Positions 17,251 to 24,650 of a DNA stretch of 64,000 bases are shown here, piece after piece. This DNA is from Ciceribacter sichuanensis. Its GTDB lineage: Bacteria; Pseudomonadota; Alphaproteobacteria; Rhizobiales; Rhizobiaceae. The DNA lies in assembly GCF_024055605.1 (NCBI RefSeq), contig NZ_JAMXLX010000001.1:1054001-1118000 (forward strand). Direction: 5' to 3'. The position numbers and the translations under genes were made by a program. Positions within the stretch are counted from its first letter, which is position 1; each line of letters begins with the position of its first letter. The notes under the pieces were generated by a model. It made no database searches. It was not told the DNA's origin and was given only the letters and a program-made list of their open reading frames with translations.

Positions 17251-17586
17251 TCAACGAACGAGAACAGGCCGCACTTCCTGATGGTAATTGCGGAAATACG
17301 CCGACATCTGCGCCAGGGAATTGGAACTTTGGTTGATCTGAATGCCGAGATAGCCGCCATAGGCCCAGCGCACGGTGCCTTCGATCAGGCCGATGTCGTC
17401 CGTCTGGATAATGACGTTGCTGCCCCTTGCGACATGCAACTGCCCAAGCAACTCAATCCCGATACCCGTGCGCGAGATATTGTAGATACGCCCGTCGGTT
17501 TCCTGGTTGAGATGCCTGATTCTGCCCTTCATGCGGACGCGGCTACGGGTCGTCTTGCGTCCCTCTATTTGCAGTCTGTGTTCCAT
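17251..17586 (-). CDS. PilZ-domain protein
   Basis: 111 residues, essentially one PilZ domain. RKTTRSRVR supplies the arginine motif and YNISRTGIGIEL the NxSxxG motif, both contact points for cyclic-di-GMP, followed by beta strands NVIIQTDDIGLIEGTVRW and GYLGIQI. GGGGTAGCT before the ATG serves as the ribosome binding site. Probably a single-domain cyclic-di-GMP receptor; the target is unknown. It lies between the divergent-facing cpdB promoter region and the lrp-like gene, on the same strand as both but separated by gaps of roughly 100-200 bases. Confidence 0.85.
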   Translation of the reverse strand: MEHRLQIEGRKTTRSRVRMKGRIRHLNQETDGRIYNISRTGIGIELLGQLHVARGSNVIIQTDDIGLIEGTVRWAYGGYLGIQINQSSNSLAQMSAYFRNYHQEVRPVLVR

Positions 17587-17688
17587 AGCTACCCCATGGT
17601 GTGCGATTTCGGGGCATTATGGCAACCAGGCGTAGATGCTGATTAAATGTGATCGCTAAAATACAACGGATTTCGGATTTTCCGCCCG

Positions 17689-18150
17689 TCATAGGCCGAC
17701 ATTGGGCCGCTCCATGACTTCCCGAAGGGCAAAGCTGGAGTTGATCTTGACCACATGCGGCAGCGCGGAGAGCCAGTCGCGATGGATCCGCTCATAATCC
17801 TCGAGATCCTTGGCCGCGACCCTGAGGATATAGTCGTATTCGCCAGACATCAGGTAACAGACCAGAACGTTCGGACAGCGTTTCACCGCTGCCTCGAATT
17901 CGCTGAGTGTCTTGGCGAACTGTCCGGAGAGCGAAATGTGGACGATTACCATCATCTTGTACTCGATCGCCCTGTGCGACAGCCGGGCATAGTAGCCGCT
18001 GATGACGCCGGTCTTTTCGAGAATATCGTGCCGCCTTGAGCAGGCCGACGGACTGAGGCCCACCTTTTCTGCCAGTTCGGCATTGGTCATGCGGCCGTTC
18101 TGCTGAAGCGCCTTCAGAATGGCAAGATCGATGCTGTCGAGTTCACCCAT
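17689..18150 (-). CDS. Lrp/AsnC-family regulator, probably of alanine dehydrogenase
   Basis: 153 residues: N-terminal helix-turn-helix (DSIDLAILKALQQNGRMTN, AELAEKVGLSPSACSRR) and C-terminal RAM/ligand-binding beta-alpha domain (MMVIVHISLSG ... CYLMSGEYDYILRV). Lrp-family proteins bind amino acids and act as local or global regulators. Being divergent from an alanine dehydrogenase gene with an inverted repeat between them, it most likely responds to alanine and activates ald, as AldR/AldR-like proteins do in other proteobacteria and actinobacteria. The start at MGELDSID is chosen; twelve upstream in-frame residues have no family similarity. Confidence 0.88.
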   Translation of the reverse strand: MGELDSIDLAILKALQQNGRMTNAELAEKVGLSPSACSRRHDILEKTGVISGYYARLSHRAIEYKMMVIVHISLSGQFAKTLSEFEAAVKRCPNVLVCYLMSGEYDYILRVAAKDLEDYERIHRDWLSALPHVVKINSSFALREVMERPNVGL

Positions 18151-18173
18151 TCGTGGATCTTTCGAAGTTTTCT

Positions 18174-18193
18174 CAGAAAAACGCAATTTTCTG
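18174..18193. promoter_or_regulatory. Putative Lrp-type operator in the lrp-ald divergent gap
   Basis: Perfect inverted repeat CAGAAAA - ACGCAA - TTTTCTG lying 23 bases from the regulator start and about 115 bases from ald. AT-rich symmetric sites of this kind bind Lrp-family dimers. Function is inferred from position and symmetry. Confidence 0.5.
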
Positions 18194-18307
18194 CGAATGG
18201 TGCGGTTTTGGCAATTCCATTTTGCAAGGACATTCCGCGCATTCGGTGGTTCAATTTCCCGCTTTCAACCAGAGACCGGCTCGAGGTCGGCGAGAAGAGA
18301 GGAACCC

Positions 18308-19426
18308 ATGCGCGTAGGCTGTCCCAAGGAAATCAAGAACCATGAATATCGCGTCGGACTGACGCCCGGCGCTGTACGCGAATATGTGGCTCACGGCCAC
18401 GATGTGCTTGTCGAAACAGGCGCGGGGGCCGGGATCGGCGCGGACGACGGGGCCTACATGGCTGCCGGCGCAAGGATTGCCGCGAGCGCGAAGGACGTGT
18501 TCGAAAAGTCCGACATGATCGTCAAGGTCAAGGAACCACAGCCCTCCGAATGGGTGCAGTTGCGTGATGGCCAGATCCTCTACACCTACCTGCATCTGGC
18601 TCCCGATCCGGAGCAGACGAAGGGCCTCCTGGCAAGCGGCGTGACCGCCATCGCTTATGAGACCGTCACCGACGATCGTGGTGGGCTTCCGTTGCTGGCA
18701 CCCATGTCTGAAGTGGCGGGACGCCTTGCGATACAGGCGGGGGCGACGGCTCTGCAGAAGGCGAATGGCGGCCGTGGCATTCTGCTTGGCGGCGTTCCGG
18801 GCGTCCTTCCGGCCAAGGTGACCGTGATCGGGGGCGGCGTGGTCGGCTTGCATGCCGCACGCATGGCGGCGGGGCTTGGCGCGGACGTGAGCATCATCGA
18901 TCGCTCACTGCCGCGTCTGCGCCAGCTCGACGAACTCTTCGCCGGTCGTATACACACCGTCTATTCGACCATCGATGCGCTGGAACAGGAAGTCTTCTCG
19001 GCTGACCTCGTCATCGGCGCGGTGCTGATCCCCGGTGCGGCCGCGCCGAAACTCGTCACCCGCGAAATGCTTTCCGGCATGAAGAAGGGAGCGGTCATCG
19101 TCGATGTGGCGATCGATCAGGGTGGTTGCTTCGAGACCTCCCACGCCACCACCCATTCCGATCCGACCTATGAGGTCGATGGCATCGTGCATTACTGCGT
19201 CGCCAACATGCCGGGCGCCGTTCCGGTGACCTCGGCCCATGCACTCAACAATGCCACGCTGGTGCATGGTCTGGCGCTTGCGGATAGGGGGGGGCGGGCA
19301 ATCGCCGAGGATCGGCATCTGCGCAATGGTCTTAACGTCCACCGTGGCAGGGTCACCAATGGTCCTGTTGCGGAGGCGCTGGGATATGACCTGCAGGCAC
19401 CCGAATTGGCGCTGAACGCCGCCTGA
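18308..19426 (+). CDS. ald: Alanine dehydrogenase
   Basis: 372 residues, full family length. Catalyses reversible NAD-dependent oxidative deamination of L-alanine to pyruvate and ammonium in the cytoplasm. Seen: N-terminal [20 protein letters not shown] (substrate Arg and the catalytic Lys later in MIVKVKEP), catalytic His in YTYLHLA, and the Rossmann loop [27 protein letters not shown] provides the ribosome binding site for the ATG; the longer open frame upstream overlaps the regulator gene and is spurious. Probably induced by alanine through the divergent Lrp-family protein. A bidirectional terminator follows. Confidence 0.95.
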   Translation: MRVGCPKEIKNHEYRVGLTPGAVREYVAHGHDVLVETGAGAGIGADDGAYMAAGARIAASAKDVFEKSDMIVKVKEPQPSEWVQLRDGQILYTYLHLAPDPEQTKGLLASGVTAIAYETVTDDRGGLPLLAPMSEVAGRLAIQAGATALQKANGGRGILLGGVPGVLPAKVTVIGGGVVGLHAARMAAGLGADVSIIDRSLPRLRQLDELFAGRIHTVYSTIDALEQEVFSADLVIGAVLIPGAAAPKLVTREMLSGMKKGAVIVDVAIDQGGCFETSHATTHSDPTYEVDGIVHYCVANMPGAVPVTSAHALNNATLVHGLALADRGGRAIAEDRHLRNGLNVHRGRVTNGPVAEALGYDLQAPELALNAA

Positions 19427-19485
19427 GAAACCGGTGCCACGGCAAGCGCGATGTCAGGTCCGCTTCTTCGGCGTGGCCGTGGCCG

Positions 19486-19519
19486 AAAGGGCCGGCTCTC
19501 CCATCGGCCGGCCCTTTTT
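19486..19519. terminator. Rho-independent terminator between ald and the DUF1203 gene
   Basis: Stem AAAGGGCCGGC / GCCGGCCCTTT with a ten-base loop and flanking T and A runs, so it can act on both the plus-strand ald transcript and the convergent minus-strand gene. Confidence 0.85.
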
Positions 19520-19528
19520 CATGTTCGG

Positions 19529-19999
19529 TCAGGCGCGGTCGATCCGGCACTGGTAACAATTATTGCGGGCAGAGCGGACATGCACATAGGCGATATCCGG
19601 TCGTGCCAGGAGTTCGGCCGCGCGCGACTCGACGTTTTCGCGCAGGGTGACGGCGCCGGTGCCGTAAACGATGCGGTCGTCATGACCATAGCCGCGCAGG
19701 ATGTAATCCGGACTGCTTTTGAGGATCGGCGGTACATCCTCCCCGACATAGCGGGGGCATTCCTCCGCATGCATGAAGATCGGACCCGTTTCGGCGTAGG
19801 GCTGAAGAGCCGGGAAGGGACGATAGGCTAGCGTCAGGTACGGCTTGCCGTCGCCGATGTCCGAAAGGCAGTGGCGGCAGGGATAGCCGGTGCCGGATGT
19901 CATGCGTCTCTCGGGCGCGAGGCCATAGGCATCCGCTTCCCCGCAGCGGTAGGACGCCGCCTGATCGCTCGGCATGGCAGTGAACGTGATGGTCGTCAT
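19529..19999 (-). CDS. DUF1203 domain protein
   Basis: 156 residues matching the DUF1203 family over the whole length: YPCRHCLSDIGDG, LTLAYRPFPALQPYAETGPIFMH-type segment (read in parts), RGYGHDDRIVYGTG and a C-terminal YVHVRSARNNCYQCR. The paired cysteines (CRHC near the N terminus and CYQC near the C terminus) and a conserved histidine suggest a metal or redox site, but no function has been assigned to the family. AAGGAA precedes the ATG. Convergent with ald, and divergent from the DUF4344 gene. Confidence 0.82.
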   Translation of the reverse strand: MTTITFTAMPSDQAASYRCGEADAYGLAPERRMTSGTGYPCRHCLSDIGDGKPYLTLAYRPFPALQPYAETGPIFMHAEECPRYVGEDVPPILKSSPDYILRGYGHDDRIVYGTGAVTLRENVESRAAELLARPDIAYVHVRSARNNCYQCRIDRA

Positions 20000-20166
20000 G
20001 AGGTGTTTCCTTCTGATGGTGGGCCATTGTCCCGCTCATGACGAAGCTCGCCCACCCGAATCTTGCCTTGCCGGCTGATATCCGCCCAGATTTGGCGATT
20101 CTCCCTCTCCTTCAACTGTCCTAGCTTCCTGCCGCATTTTCGCTCTTCAGAAGAACAGGGGGTCTC

Positions 20167-21006
20167 ATGAGGAGGTTGTCGATCGGACTGGCGGCGGCGC
20201 TGATGGTCGTTGTCGTAGCGGGTGTCGGCCCCCTGGAGGCCAAGGCTGCCAAGGAGGCAAAGCTGACCGAAAAGCAGCTGGATGAGGCGCGGACCTTCAT
20301 GGTCAACAATGCGATCTTCACGCTGTTTCATGAGGCCGGCCACATGCTGATCTCGGAATTCGGCCTGCCGGTTCTGGGTCGCGAGGAGGATGCCGTCGAC
20401 GCGCTGTCCTCGATCCTGCTGCTGGAGGCCGATGTCGAGGAACTCGACGTTGCCATGCAGGATGCGGCCGATGGCTGGTTTCTGTCGGATGAGGCGCGGG
20501 AGGAGGATCTGAACGAAACCGACTTCCTCGACACTCACGGTCTCGATCGCCAGCGCGCCTATGCCATCGTCTGCATGATGGTCGGGGCGGATGCGAAGTA
20601 TTTCGAGAATTTCGCCGACTCGCTCGATTTCCCCAGGGAACGCCGGGAGGAATGCGAGGGGGAGTACCAGCATGCCAAGGACAGTTGGTTCTCGCTTCTG
20701 GAGCCGCATCAGGCGGAAGAGGGCAAGGGCAAGCCGCTCAATGTCTCCTACGAGCCGGCCGACAATCCGGATGTCCAGATCTTTGCGGACATGCTGAAGG
20801 AGGCAAGCGTACTGGAACTCGTTTCCGAGGGCATCGGCACCAGCTACAAATTCGATGACGGTATCAAGCTGACGGCCAAGAGCTGTGGCGTCGTCAACGC
20901 CTTCTGGAACCCGCAGGCGCGCGAGATCACCTATTGCTACGAATTGGCCGTGCAGCATCTCATGCTGATCGACGGCTACTTCAAGCGTGAGAAGGGGAAG
21001 AACTGA
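20167..21006 (+). CDS. DUF4344 putative zinc metallopeptidase, exported
   Basis: 279 residues. N-terminal signal peptide (RRLSIGLAAALMVVVVAGVG, with cleavage near LEAKA). A zinc-binding HEAGH motif lies at residues 55-59 inside FTLFHEAGHMLISEFGLPVLGR, as in DUF4344 proteins; a second acidic helix EEDAVDALSSILL downstream could give the third zinc ligand. Two cysteines (ECEGEY, SCGVVNAFW/YCYELA region) may form disulfides, in line with export. Family members are predicted gluzincin-type peptidases without a known substrate. It stands alone, convergent with the sulfurtransferase gene and sharing its terminator region. Confidence 0.8.
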   Translation: MRRLSIGLAAALMVVVVAGVGPLEAKAAKEAKLTEKQLDEARTFMVNNAIFTLFHEAGHMLISEFGLPVLGREEDAVDALSSILLLEADVEELDVAMQDAADGWFLSDEAREEDLNETDFLDTHGLDRQRAYAIVCMMVGADAKYFENFADSLDFPRERREECEGEYQHAKDSWFSLLEPHQAEEGKGKPLNVSYEPADNPDVQIFADMLKEASVLELVSEGIGTSYKFDDGIKLTAKSCGVVNAFWNPQAREITYCYELAVQHLMLIDGYFKREKGKN

Positions 21007-21024
21007 ACACGCCCTGCATCGGAT

Positions 21025-21060
21025 AAAAAAAGCGCCGCGTTCTCTCCGGAGCGCGGCGCT
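21025..21060. terminator. Bidirectional terminator between the DUF4344 and sulfurtransferase-GNAT genes
   Basis: Stem AGCGCCGCG / CGCGGCGCT with a 12-base loop. A run of seven A residues on its left gives a strong U tract for the minus-strand operon; TTT on the right serves the plus-strand gene. Confidence 0.85.
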
Positions 21061-21081
21061 TTCCCCGATTGAAAGGCTGGA

Positions 21082-22521
21082 TCAGAGCGCGATGTTGTCG
21101 CGCTTGAGAAGCTGCAGGAGTTCCGTTTCGCTGATCGGATCGACAAGCGCGCTGGAGGTTTCCACCGGCGAAAAACCGAACTGCTGATAGAGCTGGAGTG
21201 CGCGCGGATGGTCCAGCGAATTGGTCGTTACGACCACTTTCTTGGGATTGCCCTGCCAGACCGAATAAAGGGCCTGCAGGAGGAACCACTTGCCGAGACC
21301 AAGGCCGAGCGCATGCTCGATCAGGCCGAAATAGGAAAGCTCGACCAGTTCCTCGCTCTGCTGCAGGAACTCGAAGAAACCGGCAGGCGCTCCGTTCACG
21401 TAGAGCACGGAAATGTTGACCCTCGGATCGTGGATTGCCGTTTTGAGTTCGGCATCGCTCATTCTGAGCCGGCTATACCAGTGCCAACGGGCTCCCACCT
21501 GACGGTGAAGGAATCGGTAGAAGGGCAGCGGAATTTCATGGGTCCGCATGATCGCCGTCTGGATATTCACCGGAACCGGCAGGCTGGCCTTCGGAGGCGA
21601 TGTCATCTCCAGCGTCGTTACCGTAGCCGTGAGCGGTCCGTGTGCCGGTGTGGCGATCGGCTCGGCCGCGCCGGTAACGATCGGTGTTTCCGTCTCCGGC
21701 TTCGAACCCCATTCCGACCAGGATCCGTCGTAAAGCGAGTTGTCACTGTGGCCGATGGATTCCAGCGCGAGCGTGACGACCGCTGCCGTGACCCCGGACC
21801 CGCAACTCGTGACCACCGGCTGGGAAAGATCGATACCAGCGGTGGTGAAGATAGAACGGAGGGTCGCCAGGTCCTTGAGGTGACCGTTTTCAGAGAGAAT
21901 GGAAGCAGGAACGCTGCGGGCGCCCGGCATGTGGCCGGAACGCATGCCGGCGCGGGGCTCGGCTTCCTCGCCGGTAAAGCGGCCGGTCGAGCGGGCGTCG
22001 GCGATCTGCCGTGAACCGGCGTCGACGATATCCAGCATCTGCGGGAAGGAGGTTACGCGCTTGCGATCGAAAGTGATTTCGAATGTGGCAGGTTTCGGTT
22101 CCGGCAGGTCGGTTTCCAGCGGCCGGCCCGTGGCCTTCCAGCCATCGATGCCGCCATCAAGCACGTAGACGGCCTGTGCGCCCATGACCCGAAACATCCA
22201 CCAGACCCGCGGCGCGGAAAAGAAGCCCGGACCATCATAGACGACAATGGTGTCGGTGGCGGAAATGCCGAGCTTGCCGACTTCCTCGGCGAAATATGAC
22301 GGTGTCGGAAGGGTGTGTGGAAGTCCGGTCGAATGGTCGGCAATGGCGTCCTGATCGAAGAACACCGCGCCCGGAATGTGGCCGGCGGCATATTCCGCCG
22401 CGCCGTTGCGGTTATGGGCCGGCAGATACCAGGAGGCATCGACAATTCGGAACTCCGGTGCGCCGAGCTGTTTTTCCACCCAGTCGGCGGACACGACGAA
22501 ACGGCTTTTTTCCGCAGGCAT
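21082..22521 (-). CDS. 3-mercaptopyruvate sulfurtransferase fused to a GNAT acetyltransferase domain
   Basis: 479 residues. Residues 1-280 are a two-domain rhodanese of the SseA type: inactive N-terminal domain (AAEYAAGHIPGAVFFDQD) and C-terminal domain with the active-site loop SCGSGVTA, cysteine at 240; CGSGVT is the mercaptopyruvate rather than thiosulfate signature. After a 35-residue Pro/Thr/Ala-rich linker, residues about 318-479 form a GNAT fold (ISVLYVNGAPAGFFEF, GLGLGKWFL acetyl-CoA loop, ALQLYQQFGF). The sulfurtransferase makes pyruvate and transfers sulfane sulfur; the GNAT substrate is unknown. Stand-alone versions of both are usual, so this is a fusion or a lost stop codon. It ends the cysK-alaX cluster, 39 bases after alaX. 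Confidence 0.88.
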   Translation of the reverse strand: MPAEKSRFVVSADWVEKQLGAPEFRIVDASWYLPAHNRNGAAEYAAGHIPGAVFFDQDAIADHSTGLPHTLPTPSYFAEEVGKLGISATDTIVVYDGPGFFSAPRVWWMFRVMGAQAVYVLDGGIDGWKATGRPLETDLPEPKPATFEITFDRKRVTSFPQMLDIVDAGSRQIADARSTGRFTGEEAEPRAGMRSGHMPGARSVPASILSENGHLKDLATLRSIFTTAGIDLSQPVVTSCGSGVTAAVVTLALESIGHSDNSLYDGSWSEWGSKPETETPIVTGAAEPIATPAHGPLTATVTTLEMTSPPKASLPVPVNIQTAIMRTHEIPLPFYRFLHRQVGARWHWYSRLRMSDAELKTAIHDPRVNISVLYVNGAPAGFFEFLQQSEELVELSYFGLIEHALGLGLGKWFLLQALYSVWQGNPKKVVVTTNSLDHPRALQLYQQFGFSPVETSSALVDPISETELLQLLKRDNIAL

Positions 22522-22560
22522 GGTCTTCTCCCATATGATCTGTAGGTTTTGGCCCAGAGG

Positions 22561-23298
22561 TCAGGCTGAGGCGTCCGGTGCACCGAAGCGGATGCGAAAC
22601 CGACGGTTTTCCTTGCCTTTTTTCTCGATCTTGGCGATGTGAATCGCCCCGACTTCCTGTGTTTCCGACACATGTGTGCCGCCGCAGGGCTGGCTGTCAA
22701 CGCTGGAGTTTTCGCCGATGCAGACGAGGCTGACGCGCCCCATGCCAACAGGCGGACGGACGTTCTTCGACTTGACGATGCCGGGATTGGCGATCAGTTC
22801 CTCGTCGGTGATCCACTGCACGTAGATTGGATGATTTTCCTGGACGAGTCGCATCAGATCGGCCGTCACCTGACCCTTGTCGATGGTCTCCGACATGTCG
22901 AAATCCACTCGGCTCTCGTCTTCGCCGACGGCAGCTCCCGTGATGGGATAGGCACAGACGACGGACAGGAGATGACAGGCGGCATGCATGCGCATCAGCT
23001 TGTAGCGACGCGGCCAGTCGATATGCAGGACCAGCTTTTCGCCGACTAAGGGCAGGGCCTCTCCCTCGGCAAGCTGATGCAGAATGATGTCCTTGGTTTC
23101 ACCGTGACGGGTGACCGCGACGGCGATCTTCGAGCCGTCGGCGCGCTCGAAGACGCCTGTATCCCCGGGCTGACCGCCCGAGGTTGCATAGAAACAGGTC
23201 TGGTCGAGCTCGACCGCGCCGCCTTCATGTACCGCCGTTACCACCGCTTCGCATGTCGAGAGATAGAAGTCGTCACGGTAGAGAGCGGTGGTCGGCAT
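22561..23298 (-). CDS. alaX: Alanyl-tRNA editing protein AlaX
   Basis: 245 residues. Homologous to the editing and C-terminal parts of alanyl-tRNA synthetase: it hydrolyses Ser- (or Gly-) mischarged tRNA-Ala in trans. Zinc ligands are visible in MHAACHLL (HxxxH) and CGGTHV (CxxxH), and the N-terminal beta-barrel starts LYRDDFYL with TCFYATSGGQPGDTG. The start at MPTTALYRDD lies four bases after the cysK stop codon; the longer open frame reaches back into cysK and is spurious. Co-transcription with cysteine synthase suggests a link between cysteine/serine metabolism and protection from mischarging. Confidence 0.9.
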   Translation of the reverse strand: MPTTALYRDDFYLSTCEAVVTAVHEGGAVELDQTCFYATSGGQPGDTGVFERADGSKIAVAVTRHGETKDIILHQLAEGEALPLVGEKLVLHIDWPRRYKLMRMHAACHLLSVVCAYPITGAAVGEDESRVDFDMSETIDKGQVTADLMRLVQENHPIYVQWITDEELIANPGIVKSKNVRPPVGMGRVSLVCIGENSSVDSQPCGGTHVSETQEVGAIHIAKIEKKGKENRRFRIRFGAPDASA

Positions 23299-23302
23299 GA
23301 GA

Positions 23303-24343
23303 TCACTCTGGAGATTCGAATGGCAACGGGAACTGTGCCTTGTGCCCGATCCAGCCCGGTGCCGGCAGGTTCTTGGAACGCAGGAAATCCGGGTTGAAGA
23401 GCTTCGACTGATAGCGGGTGCCATAGTCGCAAAGCACGGTCACAATGGTATGGCCCGGACCGAGGTCGCGCGCAAGCCTGATTGCACCGGCAATGTTGAT
23501 GCCGGAGGAGCCGCCGAGGCACAACCCTTCATTTTCGACGAGGTCGAAGATGATCGGAAGGGCTTCCGCATCCGGGATCTGATAGGCGAAATCGGGTGTG
23601 AAGCCCTCAAGATTGGCGGTGATGCGGCCCTGGCCGATGCCCTCGGTGATCGAGGAGCCCGACGATTTTAACTCGCCGTTCTTGTAGTATTCATAAAGGG
23701 CGGCACCTTCCGGATCGGCAATGCCGATCTTCACCTCGGGCTTCAGGTTGCGCAGGCCGATGCCGGTGCCGGCCAGCGTACCGCCGGAGCCGACCGAGCA
23801 GATGAAGCCGTCCACTTCGCCATTGGTCTGTTCGAAGATTTCGCGGGAGGTGGTGGCGATATGCGCCTCGCGGTTCACCGCGTTGTCGAACTGGTTGGCC
23901 CAGATCGCGCCGTTCGGCTCGCTCTTGGCGAGTTGCTCGGCAAGGCGGCCGGAGAGCTTCACATAGTTGTTCGGGTTCTTGTAGGGAACGGCCGGTACCT
24001 CGACCAGTTCGGCGCCGAGCAGCTTCAGCGCATCCTTCTTTTCCTGGCTCTGGGTTTCCGGAATGACGATGACGGTGCGGTAGCCAAGCGCCTTCGCGAC
24101 CAGTGTCAGGCCGATACCGGTATTGCCGGCCGTACCCTCGACGATTACGCCGCCCGGACGAAGCAGGCCGCGACGTTCCGCGTCACGGATGATGAAGAGC
24201 GCGGCGCGATCCTTCACCGACTGGCCGGGATTGAGGAACTCGGCCTTGCCCAGAATGGTGCAGCCGGTCGCCTGAGACGCAGCTTTCAGGCGGATAAGCG
24301 GCGTATTGCCGATGGCCTCGAGAACGGATGGATGAAATGACAT
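23303..24343 (-). CDS. cysK: Cysteine synthase A (O-acetylserine sulfhydrylase)
   Basis: 346 residues. PLP enzyme that joins O-acetylserine and sulfide to cysteine. The PLP lysine is in GQSVKDRAAL, the substrate loop in EGTAGNTGIGL, and the phosphate-binding loop in VGSGGTLAGTG; SITEGIGQ is the usual active-site serine region. The EGTAGNTG loop with a slightly longer C terminus is the alphaproteobacterial form. First gene of a tight operon with alaX (four-base gap) and the sulfurtransferase-GNAT gene. The promoter probably lies between the start and the RIME copy at 24404. Confidence 0.92.
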   Translation of the reverse strand: MSFHPSVLEAIGNTPLIRLKAASQATGCTILGKAEFLNPGQSVKDRAALFIIRDAERRGLLRPGGVIVEGTAGNTGIGLTLVAKALGYRTVIVIPETQSQEKKDALKLLGAELVEVPAVPYKNPNNYVKLSGRLAEQLAKSEPNGAIWANQFDNAVNREAHIATTSREIFEQTNGEVDGFICSVGSGGTLAGTGIGLRNLKPEVKIGIADPEGAALYEYYKNGELKSSGSSITEGIGQGRITANLEGFTPDFAYQIPDAEALPIIFDLVENEGLCLGGSSGINIAGAIRLARDLGPGHTIVTVLCDYGTRYQSKLFNPDFLRSKNLPAPGWIGHKAQFPLPFESPE

Positions 24344-24403
24344 GGGGGATCTGCCTTCTCTTTCACGGAAGATAGGGCCAAAACCCTTATCGGGTTTGGA
24401 CCC

Positions 24404-24510
24404 TAGCGCATCGGCCTGAAAATCGGAATCGATTTCCGGAAAGCGCGATGCGTGACTTCAAGACCTTAGAGTGTAGTTCGCGCGTCCGAATGGACGCACG
24501 GCACTCTCAG
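24404..24510 (+). repeat. RIME-like element, copy 2
   Basis: Two adjacent palindromes: the first from GCGCATCGGCCTGAAAATCG to CGATTTCCGG...GCGATGCG (a diverged right arm), the second from TTAGAGTG to CACTCT around CGCGTCCGAATGGACGCACG. Layout and wording match copies 1 and 3, with several mismatches. It fills most of the 307-base gap between cysK and the photolyase gene; I see no gene in the rest of that gap. Confidence 0.8.
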
Positions 24511-24650
24511 TCGCGACTTTTCCGGCCACAAGCGCAGGAAGGCAAGAAAACACATTTCAACCGCCCTGCTGCTTCTGAAAAACCATGCCCGACTCACCGG
24601 TGATTCTCACCGAGGAGGGCGTGAAATGGTGGCCCGGCGTACCCCGATCT

